This document shows positions 42,695 through 52,908 of a stretch of 64,000 nucleotides of DNA, in pieces. Every line of letters starts with the position of its first letter. Position 1 is the stretch's first letter. The position numbers and the translations under genes were made by a program. Source of the stretch: Pedobacter fastidiosus (GTDB taxonomy: Bacteria > Bacteroidota > Bacteroidia > Sphingobacteriales > Sphingobacteriaceae); the NCBI RefSeq assembly GCF_014306625.1, contig NZ_JACRYL010000001.1, forward strand, positions 112,136 through 176,135. The letters are read 5' to 3'. The notes beneath the pieces are model-generated. The model was not told where the DNA came from, made no database searches, and saw only the letters and a program-made list of their open reading frames with translations.

Positions 42695-45118
42695 CTATGG
42701 AGCTTTAACGGGAGGGGGCGGGATTTTATTTATCGTTATTTTGGTAAAGCGGTAATTTAAACTGAAAGTGAAGTTTTGGGTATTATTCGTTGAGAAATTT
42801 TCTAGTCTAAAATTTTGACCTTCATTGTAAAAAGTATTGCTTCTATTTCCAAAAACATCGTTAATTGTTACTCTAAAATTTAATCTATTTCCGAAAAACA
42901 CTTTTCTAGCAGAGAAATTTGATGTCATTGAACCCTTGTTTCTTCCCTGGGCGTTGGTATTGTTTGCGTAGTTTAAGTTCGATTCGAAAGCAGTTTTTAA
43001 GGGCAGTTGCATAGACAACCCAATGGCTGCCCTAAAGCTAAGTCCATCTCTATTTAATGAACTATTTAACATCGATTTATAATTGCTTTGGATAATACTG
43101 AGGTTGCTATTTGCTGATATTTTGTTGGTTGGACGGTAATTTCCGACTAGAATTAAGGCAAGTGAGTTATTGGTTCCCACATTATCAAATGTGCTTTCGG
43201 ATCTCGCTGTGCTTGTTCCGGGGATTAAGGTAACCGTTCGGTAGCGCTCAATTACACCCTGACTTGTAGAATAGGAAAGCCTCGGATTGAATGACCATTT
43301 CTGACCAAAAGCTCCAAAATTAATTTCTACTTGATGAGTGTAAGCTGGCAATAAATTTGGATTTCCGTAAGAAATATTTAAAGTATCTACATTGTTTATT
43401 TGTGGATTTAAGCTGTTCTCTCGTGGCCGATTAACGCGAATGCTATATGTTGCACCAAAGCTGTAACGCTTTCTGAAAAATCGATTTAGTGATAGGTTAG
43501 GAAACAAACTGAGGTAAGGTTTTACATTATAATTCTCCCCATTCGATAAATCAAAAGCAACATCTGTAAGTTCTGCCCGAACACCGGTTTTTACGCCCCA
43601 GCCTACATTTCGATAATTGTAAGAAGCATAACCTGCAACAATATTTTCGTTGTATAAAAATTGGTTGGAAAGTTTAACATTGGTTATAAATTGTTGGGTA
43701 TTGAAATTGAAATTCTCAATTAACAAATCGTTATCGTTTTTTCTGTAATTGTAAGCAAGCCCCATTTCTATCCGATCTCTCTTTTTAAATACAGGCTTTT
43801 CGTAATCTAAATTTAGCGTGATGCCGTCATTTCCAGTATCGTTATTGTTTTGTTGTAAGGATGGGGTAGAAGTATCGGGTTGTGCATAAGTTGTGCTGTA
43901 GTATCGAAAATCTGCGTTATTATTATTGTTTACCGTAGCACTTAGTGACAGCTTTCCACCACTGGTATCGGTTTGCAAATCGTAATCAATATTAAAAACA
44001 AAATTGTTGCTTTTTCCATTACCGGTATTTAACTGATTTCTAAGTCGCCTCTCTATAAGTTCTTCGCTTAAATAATGCAGATCAGTAGTCGAGTTTGAAG
44101 TTGAATTGTTGTTGTTGTAATTAGTAGAAAGTCTCAAACTTTGTTTGGGAGAAATAGTCCAATCGAAACCTAATCTAAAATTGCCACCGGTATTGTTATT
44201 TTTAAAACCTCCGTATTGATCATAGTAGAATGTGGTATCAGGAAAGAAGTTTTCGCGATAATTGTGGCTGTTTCCTTTACCAATATTGTATCGGTAAGCG
44301 GCGCTTCCATTTACTGAATATGATTTTCCTCGATAAGATGCGTTGGCATTTGTATTTCCATTTCCCTGCAAACCACTAGAAACTCCAACATTGCCATTAA
44401 AGCCAACCTTGAATCCTTTTTTCATTACTATATTGATAATTCCTTCTCCATCGCCACTGTATTTGGAAGGAGGATTGGTTAGCACCTCGATTTTGTCGAT
44501 TGCATCGGATGGAAGAACATTCAGTAAATCCGAAATATTGGAAGTCATGTAATCAGAAGGTTTCCCATCGATAAAAATTCTGGTATTTCTTTTACCGGCA
44601 ATGGTTGCATTTCCATCAATATCAACCTGTACTAAAGGCACATTTTTTAGTACATCGGTTGCGGTACTTCCTTCGGCTAAAAGCGATGAGCCGACATTAT
44701 AAGTAACGCCATCAGCACCAAACTCAATAGGTGGTTTTTGTACAGTAATGGTAACTTCTTGAAGGGAATTTTGATCAGAGGAAAGCTTTAAGAAACCTAA
44801 GTTTTTATCGTAATCTTTCTCGGTTAAAATAATTCCGTTTACGATTAGAGGTGCGTAACCAACAAAACTAATTTTAATGTGATAGTTGCCTGGCTTTAAG
44901 TTTTTAATGCTGAAACGGCCATCTTCATCTGTAGAAGATGTAATTAAAGGCTGTTCAGTTCCATCTGCATAAACTGAAATTATTGCTGATGGAATGGATA
45001 AACCGCCAACCTCTTCAATAACTCGCCCACTAATAATACCTTTCTCGGCAGCGACTAGCAAAAGGCTGTTGAGTAAAATTATTAAGGTAAGACAAAGTTT
45101 AAGGAGAGGTTTTTTCAA
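42695..45118 (-). CDS. outer-membrane beta-barrel protein with carboxypeptidase-regulatory domain
   Basis: An 807-aa TonB-receptor-like protein. A signal peptide (cleavage after VAAE, about 25) is followed by a CarboxypepD_reg-like Ig domain (about 28-118), a plug (about 130-235, with DVLKNVPLVQVDIDGNATIAGKR and EVLTNPPSKYSGDGEGIINI) and a long barrel ending in FTFSLNYRFTK. This is the OMP_b-brl_3 type, common in Bacteroidetes; the substrate is unknown. It is a paralogue of the next gene and lies 55 bp downstream of it with a terminator in between. Confidence 0.88.
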   Translation of the reverse strand: MKKPLLKLCLTLIILLNSLLLVAAEKGIISGRVIEEVGGLSIPSAIISVYADGTEQPLITSSTDEDGRFSIKNLKPGNYHIKISFVGYAPLIVNGIILTEKDYDKNLGFLKLSSDQNSLQEVTITVQKPPIEFGADGVTYNVGSSLLAEGSTATDVLKNVPLVQVDIDGNATIAGKRNTRIFIDGKPSDYMTSNISDLLNVLPSDAIDKIEVLTNPPSKYSGDGEGIINIVMKKGFKVGFNGNVGVSSGLQGNGNTNANASYRGKSYSVNGSAAYRYNIGKGNSHNYRENFFPDTTFYYDQYGGFKNNNTGGNFRLGFDWTISPKQSLRLSTNYNNNNSTSNSTTDLHYLSEELIERRLRNQLNTGNGKSNNFVFNIDYDLQTDTSGGKLSLSATVNNNNNADFRYYSTTYAQPDTSTPSLQQNNNDTGNDGITLNLDYEKPVFKKRDRIEMGLAYNYRKNDNDLLIENFNFNTQQFITNVKLSNQFLYNENIVAGYASYNYRNVGWGVKTGVRAELTDVAFDLSNGENYNVKPYLSLFPNLSLNRFFRKRYSFGATYSIRVNRPRENSLNPQINNVDTLNISYGNPNLLPAYTHQVEINFGAFGQKWSFNPRLSYSTSQGVIERYRTVTLIPGTSTARSESTFDNVGTNNSLALILVGNYRPTNKISANSNLSIIQSNYKSMLNSSLNRDGLSFRAAIGLSMQLPLKTAFESNLNYANNTNAQGRNKGSMTSNFSARKVFFGNRLNFRVTINDVFGNRSNTFYNEGQNFRLENFSTNNTQNFTFSLNYRFTKITINKIPPPPVKAP

Positions 45119-45137
45119 TATCTGATTAGTTAAAAAA

Positions 45138-45166
45138 TAGGCGCTTAAAAAAATTCTAAGCGCCTA
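45138..45166 (-). terminator. terminator between the two outer-membrane paralogues
   Basis: TAGGCGCTTA at 45138-45147 pairs perfectly with TAAGCGCCTA at 45157-45166, loop of nine, and the minus-strand transcript then reads TTTTTTAAC. It lies 8 bp after the stop of the gene at 45174. Confidence 0.78.
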
Positions 45167-45173
45167 TTTTAAT

Positions 45174-47666
45174 TTAAAATGAACCTTCATCAGGTCTGTT
45201 ATCTTGCTGATCGTCTTTTTTCTGTTTTTTAACGTTATTAAATGTTGTTTTTCCGAAGCGGTAAGAGAAAGTTAAATTCCCCATTGTGCCCTGCATTTGG
45301 CGTTGAAAATCTATATAGGTAAAATTATCGTCGGTTGTCATGCTCCATTTCCGAGTGTTAAAGATATCTCTAACATTTAAACTAAGAGATGCTTTCTTGT
45401 TTGGGAAATCGTATTTAGCACCTCCATCAATTCCATACATCGCATTGCGTTTTCCCTGCGCCATAACTTCTGCAGCTCTGTAATCGCCACGAACCTGCAA
45501 CGATACATTTTTAACTACGGTTAAGTTTCCTGTTAAATTGGCATTCCAGCTAAAACCACTTCTATCTGCAATGTTATATCTTGCATCGCCATCAAATTTG
45601 CTTTGATATAAGTTAACATTGGTGGTAAAATTCAAAGCTTTTACTAAATCAAAACGGCCTATTAATTCTAAACCGCTATTAATTTGTTGGGTTAAGTTTT
45701 GAGGTGTTGATGTGATAATACCTGCAGAATTTGGCACACTTCTAACCCTTTGAATCACATCATTAGTCTGACGGAAATATAAACTCGAAGTTAACGTTAC
45801 CTTTTTCCAGTATTTGCTGTAGCCCAATTCGAAAGAGTGAACATCTTCTGGCAATAAATTTGGATTACCCGCTCTATAATTTAAAGGATCCGAAACATCT
45901 AAAAATGGATTGGTATCCCATGGTCTAGGGCGATTAACACGACGCGTATAACTCAATTGAACTTGCTGATCGCCTTTAAGTTTTTGCGTTAAATAAACAC
46001 TTGGATAAAGTCTTTTATAATGAATTTGTCCGTTGGCTGGTGTTAATACATTGTTTGTATAACCTTCCAAGTAAGTATCTAATCGGGCATCTTCAGCTCT
46101 TAAACCAATTTGGTAACCGAAATCTTTAATCTGGTTTTGGTAGTTTAAATACAAAGCATGTACCTGATCTTTACTATCGAAGTTGTTAATCAACTTATTG
46201 TTCTGCACATAAACATTTGTGGTAGTTAAAATAGAATCGGCATATTGATCGTTATTTCCCAAACGAATCTGACTGCGATATCCAGCTTCAACTTTTCCTG
46301 CTTTTCCTACCGGAAGAGCATAATCCGCCTGAATATTATAATTGGTATTATCGCCAGTGTTAAAAGTACGTTGCAAACTTGGGTTTAAATTCACATTTGT
46401 ACCATTCAAATTGGTAACATTGGTATTATAAGTTTGATCGTTATTGTTTGTTCCGTAAGAGTAGCCAAAGTTAAAAGTTAACTCCTCTTTAGGTTTGTTA
46501 AACTTCTGAACGAAATCTAAATTCAAATCATAACTATTTCCATCACCGCTATTTATGTTGTTTCTATTGCTCAATAAAACAGGACTTTGAGTACTGCTTA
46601 ACTGTCTGATGTTAAGCAATTCGTTACGGTCATTTTCTCTAGAGTTAAAGCTACCAGATAAACTAATTACACTTTTCTCAGCAAGGTAATAATCTAATCC
46701 CGCCTTAGCATTATGGCCTTTATCTAACGAAGTTGAAGCCGTGTTCTGATTGGCGAAAGCGGTAGAGCTTGTTGTGTTTTTATAAGTAATGTCTTGGTAA
46801 CCACCACCAACGCGATTGCCATAACGATAACTGTAGTTTCCATAAAGGTTAACTTTACTGTTTTGGAAACTCAAATTTGTGTTGGCATTATAATTATCGC
46901 GGTTACCGGCAGTAAGCGCAACTGAACCATTAAAACCCAGTTTGGTGTTTTTCTTTAATATAATATTGATAATTCCCGATTGACCTTCAGCATCATATTT
47001 AGCCGATGGATTGGTAATTACCTCTACACTTTCAATTGAGCTTGCAGGAATGGAAGCCAAAACCTGGGCAACATTTCCGCCAGCAATTAGCGATGGTTTT
47101 CCATCAATTAAAACTTTTACACCAGTCGAACCTCGTAAACTTACGTTGCCATCAATATCAGTAGAAACTGAAGGCACGTTTTGAAGTAAATCTCCAGCCG
47201 AACCACCTTCACTTACCAAACTTTGATCTACTGAGAAAACTTTTTTGTCAATTCCCATCTGCATGGTTGCTTTTTGGGCAGTCACAGTTACTTCACTCAG
47301 AATGTTTCCTTTAGCGGCATTCATTTTAATCTCGCCAAAATTTAATGTTCCTGTTGTTGCCGTAATCACCACGTTATCTCTAACCATGGTTTGGTAACCA
47401 ACAAAGCTAATTTTAAAGGTAAATGCTCCCGCAGGCAGGTCTGCCATTACAAAAGCGCCGTTTAAATCGGTTTGAGCAATTTTTACATTTGCTTTTGTGG
47501 TTTTGTTAATTAAAACTGCTGTTGCAAAAGGAATCGTTTCCTGTGTTTTTGCGTCTTTTAAAATCCCGGTAATTTTGGCCTTTCCGCCAGTTTGTGCAAA
47601 TAAAGAAAAGGAAATACTTAAAAATAAAAGGGTAATTTGTATTGTTTTTGATTGTAATACTCTCAT
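45174..47666 (-). CDS. outer-membrane beta-barrel protein with carboxypeptidase-regulatory domain
   Basis: An 830-aa paralogue of the neighbouring barrel: signal peptide (cleavage near LFAQ, about 25), regulatory domain (about 28-118, KITGILKDAKTQETIPFATAV), plug (about 125-240, DLLQNVPSVSTDIDGNVSLRG, SVEVITNPSAKYDAEGQSGIINI) and an OMP_b-brl_3 barrel with LTFSYRFGK at the end of the barrel. The tail is Lys/Asp/Gln-rich (KKQKKDDQQDNRPDE). It probably has its own promoter and terminator. Cargo is unknown. Confidence 0.88.
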   Translation of the reverse strand: MRVLQSKTIQITLLFLSISFSLFAQTGGKAKITGILKDAKTQETIPFATAVLINKTTKANVKIAQTDLNGAFVMADLPAGAFTFKISFVGYQTMVRDNVVITATTGTLNFGEIKMNAAKGNILSEVTVTAQKATMQMGIDKKVFSVDQSLVSEGGSAGDLLQNVPSVSTDIDGNVSLRGSTGVKVLIDGKPSLIAGGNVAQVLASIPASSIESVEVITNPSAKYDAEGQSGIINIILKKNTKLGFNGSVALTAGNRDNYNANTNLSFQNSKVNLYGNYSYRYGNRVGGGYQDITYKNTTSSTAFANQNTASTSLDKGHNAKAGLDYYLAEKSVISLSGSFNSRENDRNELLNIRQLSSTQSPVLLSNRNNINSGDGNSYDLNLDFVQKFNKPKEELTFNFGYSYGTNNNDQTYNTNVTNLNGTNVNLNPSLQRTFNTGDNTNYNIQADYALPVGKAGKVEAGYRSQIRLGNNDQYADSILTTTNVYVQNNKLINNFDSKDQVHALYLNYQNQIKDFGYQIGLRAEDARLDTYLEGYTNNVLTPANGQIHYKRLYPSVYLTQKLKGDQQVQLSYTRRVNRPRPWDTNPFLDVSDPLNYRAGNPNLLPEDVHSFELGYSKYWKKVTLTSSLYFRQTNDVIQRVRSVPNSAGIITSTPQNLTQQINSGLELIGRFDLVKALNFTTNVNLYQSKFDGDARYNIADRSGFSWNANLTGNLTVVKNVSLQVRGDYRAAEVMAQGKRNAMYGIDGGAKYDFPNKKASLSLNVRDIFNTRKWSMTTDDNFTYIDFQRQMQGTMGNLTFSYRFGKTTFNNVKKQKKDDQQDNRPDEGSF

Positions 47667-47897
47667 TAAAAAAAATAAATTTTATGTGTTTTGTTAAAGG
47701 GAGACAAAGTAACGGCACGGAAGTTTAAAAAAGAGCCCGTAACTATTTTATTACAGCCATTTTAGGGTAATATTTTTGTGGTTTAACAACTCGTTTACAG
47801 CAACCTCCAGCTACTTATATAAAGTTGATTAAATTATTGAGCACTTTGCCGATTTAAACGCTCAACAAAAATCTTAAAATGCTACTTTTGCTTTATC

Positions 47898-48821
47898 ATG
47901 AGTAAAAAAATATTAATAGTTGATGATCTTCATCCAACGTTTAAAGAACAGGCTATTGCGATGGGTTACGAAGTGGACGATGAGCCGTTAATTACACGTC
48001 AGCAAACTTTAGAGAAAATAAAAGATTACGTGGGCATTGCTGTAAGAACCAAATTCAGAATCGATGCCGAGCTTTTCGACGTGGCTCCAAATTTAAAGTT
48101 TGTTGCACGTGCTGGTGCAGGCTTGGATAATATTGATGATAAAATCGCTTTTGAGCGAAATATTCAATTGATTAATGCACCAGAGGGTAATTGCGATGCT
48201 GTTGGAGAACATGCTGTCGGGTTGCTTTTATCGCTCATGAATAACTTCCGCAGGGCGGATAATGAAATTAGAAACGGCATTTGGGATCGTGAAGGCAATC
48301 GCGGTTACGAGCTTAAAGGCAAAAAAGTTGGGATCATTGGTTACGGTTTCATGGGGCAAAGTTTTGCTAAAAAACTTGCTGGCTTCGAAGTAGATGTAAT
48401 GGCTTATGATAAATATAAAACTGGCTTTACTGATGATTTTGTTCGCGAAGTGAGTATGGAAGAAATTGTTAAACACAGCGATGTTTTAAGTTTGCACATC
48501 CCATTAACTGCCGAAACAAAACTTATGGTAGATGATGAATATTTCTTTCATTTTAAAAAGCCAATTTTCTTTATTAATACAGCTCGTGGTGAAATCGTTC
48601 ATGTTTCAGCGGTTCTAAATGCTATTAAATCCGGTAAAATTTTGGGTGCTGGATTGGATGTTCTGCAGGTTGAAAAATTCCCCGCATTAAGCCAACAAGA
48701 TTGGTATAATGAGTTGAAATTAAACGATCAAGTTATTTTAACACCCCATGTTGGCGGATGGACATTCGATTCTTACCGAAAAATTTCGGAAGTTTTGGCG
48801 GATAAATTAAGAGATCTATAA
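47898..48821 (+). CDS. D-isomer-specific 2-hydroxyacid dehydrogenase (SerA-like)
   Basis: A 307-aa NAD-dependent dehydrogenase. The Rossmann motif is GYGFMG (about 151-156) with the NAD-ribose Asp in MAYDKYK. Catalytic residues are Arg in NTARGEIVH, Glu in VLQVEKF and His in LTPHVGG. It resembles the short phosphoglycerate-dehydrogenase-like group without a regulatory ACT domain. A TACTTTTG -7 element lies at 47883-47890, only 7 bp before the ATG, so the mRNA may be leaderless or nearly so. Confidence 0.9.
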   Translation: MSKKILIVDDLHPTFKEQAIAMGYEVDDEPLITRQQTLEKIKDYVGIAVRTKFRIDAELFDVAPNLKFVARAGAGLDNIDDKIAFERNIQLINAPEGNCDAVGEHAVGLLLSLMNNFRRADNEIRNGIWDREGNRGYELKGKKVGIIGYGFMGQSFAKKLAGFEVDVMAYDKYKTGFTDDFVREVSMEEIVKHSDVLSLHIPLTAETKLMVDDEYFFHFKKPIFFINTARGEIVHVSAVLNAIKSGKILGAGLDVLQVEKFPALSQQDWYNELKLNDQVILTPHVGGWTFDSYRKISEVLADKLRDL

Positions 48822-48953
48822 GAGTAGTGTTTTAAATATCAGAAAAGCAAAACCTGTGCAAGTGGTTTGGGTTCGGTCCCGTTTTTTGTTCCAATAAAAG
48901 CCAGAAAAAGGCTTTTGATTTCCACTTCAACCGGGTTTAGATTGTTTGAAACA

Positions 48954-49410
48954 GAAGAAATATTAAAGGATCGCAGATCAGGGTTTGTAATTGAGCAACC
49001 GCAATCAACCGTTCCTATGGACCGAAAATAAACGTGCCGTTTTTTTTTCTACCCAGCAACCGTCCCTATGGGACGAAATATAAGTCCTATTCTTTTTTAG
49101 GTCTTAAATCGGCCCCAATTATTTCCTTCTTCTCTGCGGTGTGATTGCTGGGTAGCTATTCTGGTTGAGCCGGAAGAAATATTAAAGAAGCAGGTAGGGT
49201 TTGTGATTGATCAACCGTAATCAAACGTTCCTATGGGTAGAAAATAAACGTGCCGTTATTTTTTCTACCCAGCAATCATCCCGCTGGGTAGAAATATAAA
49301 CCCTATCTGTATTAGTCTTAAATCGGCCTCAATTATTTCCCTTTCGTCCCTTCGGGACGATTGCTGGGTAACAAAGATAATAGACGAAAAGTACGTTCCT
49401 TCGGAACGTT
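48954..49410. repeat. second REP-type array, no transposase
   Basis: Two units of about 219 bp begin with GAAGAAATATTAAAG at 48954-48968 and 49173-49187. They contain CGTCCCTATGGGACG, CGTCCCTTCGGGACG, CGTTCCTTCGGAACG and the pair TACCCAGCA / TGCTGGGTA. The palindrome types and the CCCAGC/GCTGGG pair are those of the 41-42 kb array next to the RAYT gene. This fills the 715-bp gap between the dehydrogenase and osmC; the rest of the gap shows nothing. Confidence 0.85.
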
Positions 49411-49536
49411 TGATAAAACCACACCTATTAAGCAACCAACCCAATATTTATAATCTCAGTTTTTGAAAATCAATTAATCCCTTAAAAGGATGATTTATTT
49501 TCTTAAATTGGCAATACATTCTAACCAATTTATATC

Positions 49537-50013
49537 ATGCCGAAAGATCACTTATATTCAACTACCGTAACTTGGACAGGCAATAAAGGCTCTGGTACAA
49601 TGGATTACCGTTCTTACGATCGCGATTACGTAATTTCTGTACAGGGTAAAGCAGATATTTCAGGTTCATCAGATTCTGCCTTTCTTGGCGATAAATCGAA
49701 ATATAATCCCGAAGATTTACTTTTGTCTTCCATTTCAAGTTGCCACATGCTTTGGTATTTGCATTTATGCTCCAAAAACGAAATTGTAGTAATCGATTAT
49801 AAAGATGAAGCTGTGGGAACAATGGAAGAATTGGCAGATGGAAGTGGGAAATTTAAAGAGGTTACATTGCATCCGCAAGTTTTAATTGCAGATAAAGCCC
49901 ATTACGAACTTGCAGAATCTCTGCATGCAGAAGCGAATAAAATGTGTTTTATAGCAAATTCACTAAACTTTCCAATAAAACACGAGCCAACTTGTAAGGC
50001 AGAAAATAGTTAG
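49537..50013 (+). CDS. OsmC/Ohr-family peroxiredoxin
   Basis: A 158-aa OsmC-like protein that reduces organic hydroperoxides with two cysteines: Cys in SSISSCHMLWYLH (about residue 69) and Cys in EANKMCFIANSL (about 142). N-terminal strands (STTVTWTGNKGSGTMDYRSYDRDY) and an ESLHAEA helix match the family. It is cytoplasmic, and acts as a dimer in known members. Confidence 0.92.
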   Translation: MPKDHLYSTTVTWTGNKGSGTMDYRSYDRDYVISVQGKADISGSSDSAFLGDKSKYNPEDLLLSSISSCHMLWYLHLCSKNEIVVIDYKDEAVGTMEELADGSGKFKEVTLHPQVLIADKAHYELAESLHAEANKMCFIANSLNFPIKHEPTCKAENS

Positions 50014-50166
50014 TAACCAAATGATTTTATTACCTAAGTGGACTACTATTTAGCAAATATGAAGCAATCTCCGTGTTTAATGTTCTTCTTAAAATTAGTA
50101 AAGATTTAAGAAATACGCTAACACAGAGATTGCTTCAACCCGCTCAATCCCGTCTCGCAATGACTT

Positions 50167-52047
50167 TTATTTTACTTCCCAAACATTGTCTTTTGGGGTT
50201 GCATCCATAAAAATGCCACCATCTAAAACGGCAGATTTTACTTTCTTAGAAGTATTAATCGTCATGGTAATTTCTTTTTCTGTGCCTTGCCAAACATCAG
50301 GACTTTTGTGAATGATATCGGTTTTTCCATCTTCGTAAGTTAATACCACATTAAATGGAATGGCGAAACCACCCGTGTTTTTAATATTCAAAACATATTT
50401 TCCGTTAGATGCTGTTGCTTTACCAATAGCCAAATCAATATAATTATTGGTGAAGAACCAGTTTTTGAAGAACCAATTTAAGTTTTTGCCAGAACCCGAG
50501 CTCATAGAATTAAAATAATCCCAAGGAATTGGATGTTTTCCGTTCCAGTTGCTCATATAATTGTGCAATGCCTTTTTAAACAATTCATCGCCAAGCAGAT
50601 CTTTTAAAGCTAGGTAAGAAAGTGAAGCTTTGCCATAAGAATTATTTCCGTAACCCGCACCAGAAACCTGATCAGACATCGAAATTACAGGCTGATCTTC
50701 TTCAGCAGATTTATCATTAATGTATTGATTAACCCTAAAGTTTTTATAAAATCTATCGGCAGCATCTTTTCCATGTTCGGCTATTCCAATTAAATATTCG
50801 AAAGTGGTAGCCCAACCTTCATCCATGTAAGCATAGCGGGTTTCGTTAATGCCCATGTAGAATGGGAAGTAAGTATGTGCAACTTCGTGATCTTGCACCA
50901 ACTGCGCAAAAACAGGATCGCCAAAATTAGAATCATTTACCATCATTGGATATTCCATATCTGCAAAACCCTGAAAAGCAATGCTTTTAGAGAAAGGATA
51001 AGGAACTCCTGGCCAATTGTTCGAAAACCAAGCCAAGGCATAAATATTGTTTTTTACAGAATTGATAAAATCTTTTCCAGTTGCTGGATTGTAGGCTGCT
51101 TGTGCACTTGCTCTACGATTAGCTTTGCTATCTACAATTACACTTCCGCCATCCCAAACGTAGTGGTTACTCATCGCGAAGCAAACATCTGTAATGTGAT
51201 CAACAGAGAATTTCCATGTATTCCATTCTTTTTGTAGGGTTACTTTTCCATCTTTTAATTCTTGCTCGTTCGCAATGTGGATAACATCATCACTAGTATA
51301 TGATTTTTTTAAACGGGCAGAAATTTCCGGTTGCAAAACTTCATCTGGATTTAAAAAATCGCCTGTGGCATAAACCACGTAATTTTTTGGTGCTTTAACA
51401 GAGAAAACATAATCATTAAAATCATTGTAGAATTCAGCTCTATCCGTATGAGGGATTCTGTCCCAACCATTATAATCATCATAAACCGAAATTCGAGGAT
51501 AACTGTAGGCTACAAAGAATGAGTTTGGATCAATTTGCCCTTCACGACCGCTTTCTTTTGATAATGGATAATCCCAATCTATTTTAACTGTGATTTTTGA
51601 TTTTGGCGCTAAAGGTTTCTTTAATTTAACACTGCCTACAGTTCCCCAGTTTTTACTATCCACTTTATACGTTTCTCCATCAACAGAGAAAGAAGAAATG
51701 TTTAAACCAGTGGTTAAAAAATCTTCGCTCACACTTCCACTACGTGGCGCAGTTGGTTTGTGTAAATTATTTACAAAGCGAATGGCCAAGTTTCTTAAAG
51801 TATCTGCGCTATTGTTGCTGTATAGAATTTCTTCTTGTCCGCTAACAACTTTCGTATCGGCATCAACTTTAATATCCATATTATAACGGCCGTGGTTTTG
51901 CCAATAGTTTGGACCAGGTTTGCCATCCATAGAACGGGTTCCTTTATCGTAGGCAGCTTTAATGTTTCGAGGCATATAAAGTTCTTGCGCAGAAACCAAC
52001 TGAAGCCCGAGGTAGGAGATAAGGGCAAGAGAAAATATCTTTTTCAT
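50167..52047 (-). CDS. M1-family zinc metallopeptidase
   Basis: A 626-aa exported aminopeptidase-like enzyme with a signal peptide cleaved near VSAQ (residue 20). The beta-rich N-terminal domain (about 40-280) precedes the gluzincin core with HEVAHTYFPFYM and, 18 residues on, the third ligand in DEGWATTFEYL. The family GXMEN-like block is reduced to GFADMEYPMM. It probably trims peptides in the periplasm or at the surface. No type IX secretion domain was recognised. Confidence 0.9.
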   Translation of the reverse strand: MKKIFSLALISYLGLQLVSAQELYMPRNIKAAYDKGTRSMDGKPGPNYWQNHGRYNMDIKVDADTKVVSGQEEILYSNNSADTLRNLAIRFVNNLHKPTAPRSGSVSEDFLTTGLNISSFSVDGETYKVDSKNWGTVGSVKLKKPLAPKSKITVKIDWDYPLSKESGREGQIDPNSFFVAYSYPRISVYDDYNGWDRIPHTDRAEFYNDFNDYVFSVKAPKNYVVYATGDFLNPDEVLQPEISARLKKSYTSDDVIHIANEQELKDGKVTLQKEWNTWKFSVDHITDVCFAMSNHYVWDGGSVIVDSKANRRASAQAAYNPATGKDFINSVKNNIYALAWFSNNWPGVPYPFSKSIAFQGFADMEYPMMVNDSNFGDPVFAQLVQDHEVAHTYFPFYMGINETRYAYMDEGWATTFEYLIGIAEHGKDAADRFYKNFRVNQYINDKSAEEDQPVISMSDQVSGAGYGNNSYGKASLSYLALKDLLGDELFKKALHNYMSNWNGKHPIPWDYFNSMSSGSGKNLNWFFKNWFFTNNYIDLAIGKATASNGKYVLNIKNTGGFAIPFNVVLTYEDGKTDIIHKSPDVWQGTEKEITMTINTSKKVKSAVLDGGIFMDATPKDNVWEVK

Positions 52048-52276
52048 TTTATGTGAATAATTTATCTAAAAGTAGAAATAATGAGTGAATATAGATTATC
52101 GGGATAAATATTTTCCTATAGAAAGGAAGTGTAGATTCAATTTGATTCTTCATATTCATAATCCTTTTTGCAAAAGATTAATACGCTTTATAGCCTTATA
52201 AATCTTTAAATCATAAAAATCATGTTCTTTTATTTGCTTTTGTAATTTCCACATTTTATCTTCGTTATAATTGAAG

Positions 52277-52320
52277 CAAGACTATGTAGCAAACCAACTA
52301 TATAGTCTTGTTTGTTTTTT
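52277..52320 (+). terminator. terminator-like hairpin in the greA leader (candidate attenuator)
   Basis: CAAGACTATGTAG (52277-52289) pairs with CTATATAGTCTTG (52298-52310), one G-U pair, and is followed by TTTGTTTTTT. It stands 28 bp before the greA start codon and no upstream plus-strand gene needs a terminator, since the M1 peptidase is divergent. It therefore probably ends greA leader transcripts early, or terminates a small RNA. Confidence 0.65.
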
Positions 52321-52348
52321 ATAGAGTTTGAATAAAATTAATAGAGCA

Positions 52349-52822
52349 ATGACAGAGGTAACATACTACACCCAAGCGGGGTTAGATAAATTAAGAGAGG
52401 AAGTACATTACTTAACAACCACCGGCCGTCAGCTAATATCTAAGGCAATTGCAGAGGCGAGAGATAAAGGTGATTTATCGGAGAATGCAGAGTACGATGC
52501 TGCGAAAGAAGCACAGGGCTTGCATGAGGCCAAGATCTCGAAACTAAAAAACACTTTGGCAAATGCACGTTTAATTGATGAATCGAAAATGGATTTATCA
52601 AAAGTACTTGCTTTGTCTATCGTTAAAATTAAAAATGTTAAAAACGGTGCAACTATGACTTATCAACTAGTTGCAGAAACTGAGGCCGATTTAAAAACAG
52701 GAAAAATTTCTGTTAAATCACCAATTGCACAAGGTTTGTTGGGTAAATCAGTTGGCGAATTTGCCGAAATTGAAGTGCCTGCAGGTAAAATGCAATTCGA
52801 AGTTTTAGAAATCTCTAGATAA
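52349..52822 (+). CDS. greA: transcription elongation factor GreA
   Basis: 157 aa. It stimulates cleavage of backtracked RNA by RNA polymerase. The N-terminal coiled coil (LDKLREEVHYLTT..., SKAIAEARDKGDLSENAEYDAAKEAQGLHEAKI) carries the functional Asp-Glu loop DKGDLSENAEYD; the C-terminal globular domain (about 82-157) has SPIAQGLLGKSVGE. The ATG at 52349 (MTEVTYYT) is preferred over a TTG at 52328. Two short leader hairpins suggest attenuation (see the hairpin entry). Confidence 0.96.
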   Translation: MTEVTYYTQAGLDKLREEVHYLTTTGRQLISKAIAEARDKGDLSENAEYDAAKEAQGLHEAKISKLKNTLANARLIDESKMDLSKVLALSIVKIKNVKNGATMTYQLVAETEADLKTGKISVKSPIAQGLLGKSVGEFAEIEVPAGKMQFEVLEISR

Positions 52823-52908
52823 GTAGAAGGCGGAGCGTTTAAGGCTTAAGGCCTGCACTCCGCTATTAAAAACTTATACTTTTTCACCTTTAACCTTCCA
52901 CCCTTTTT

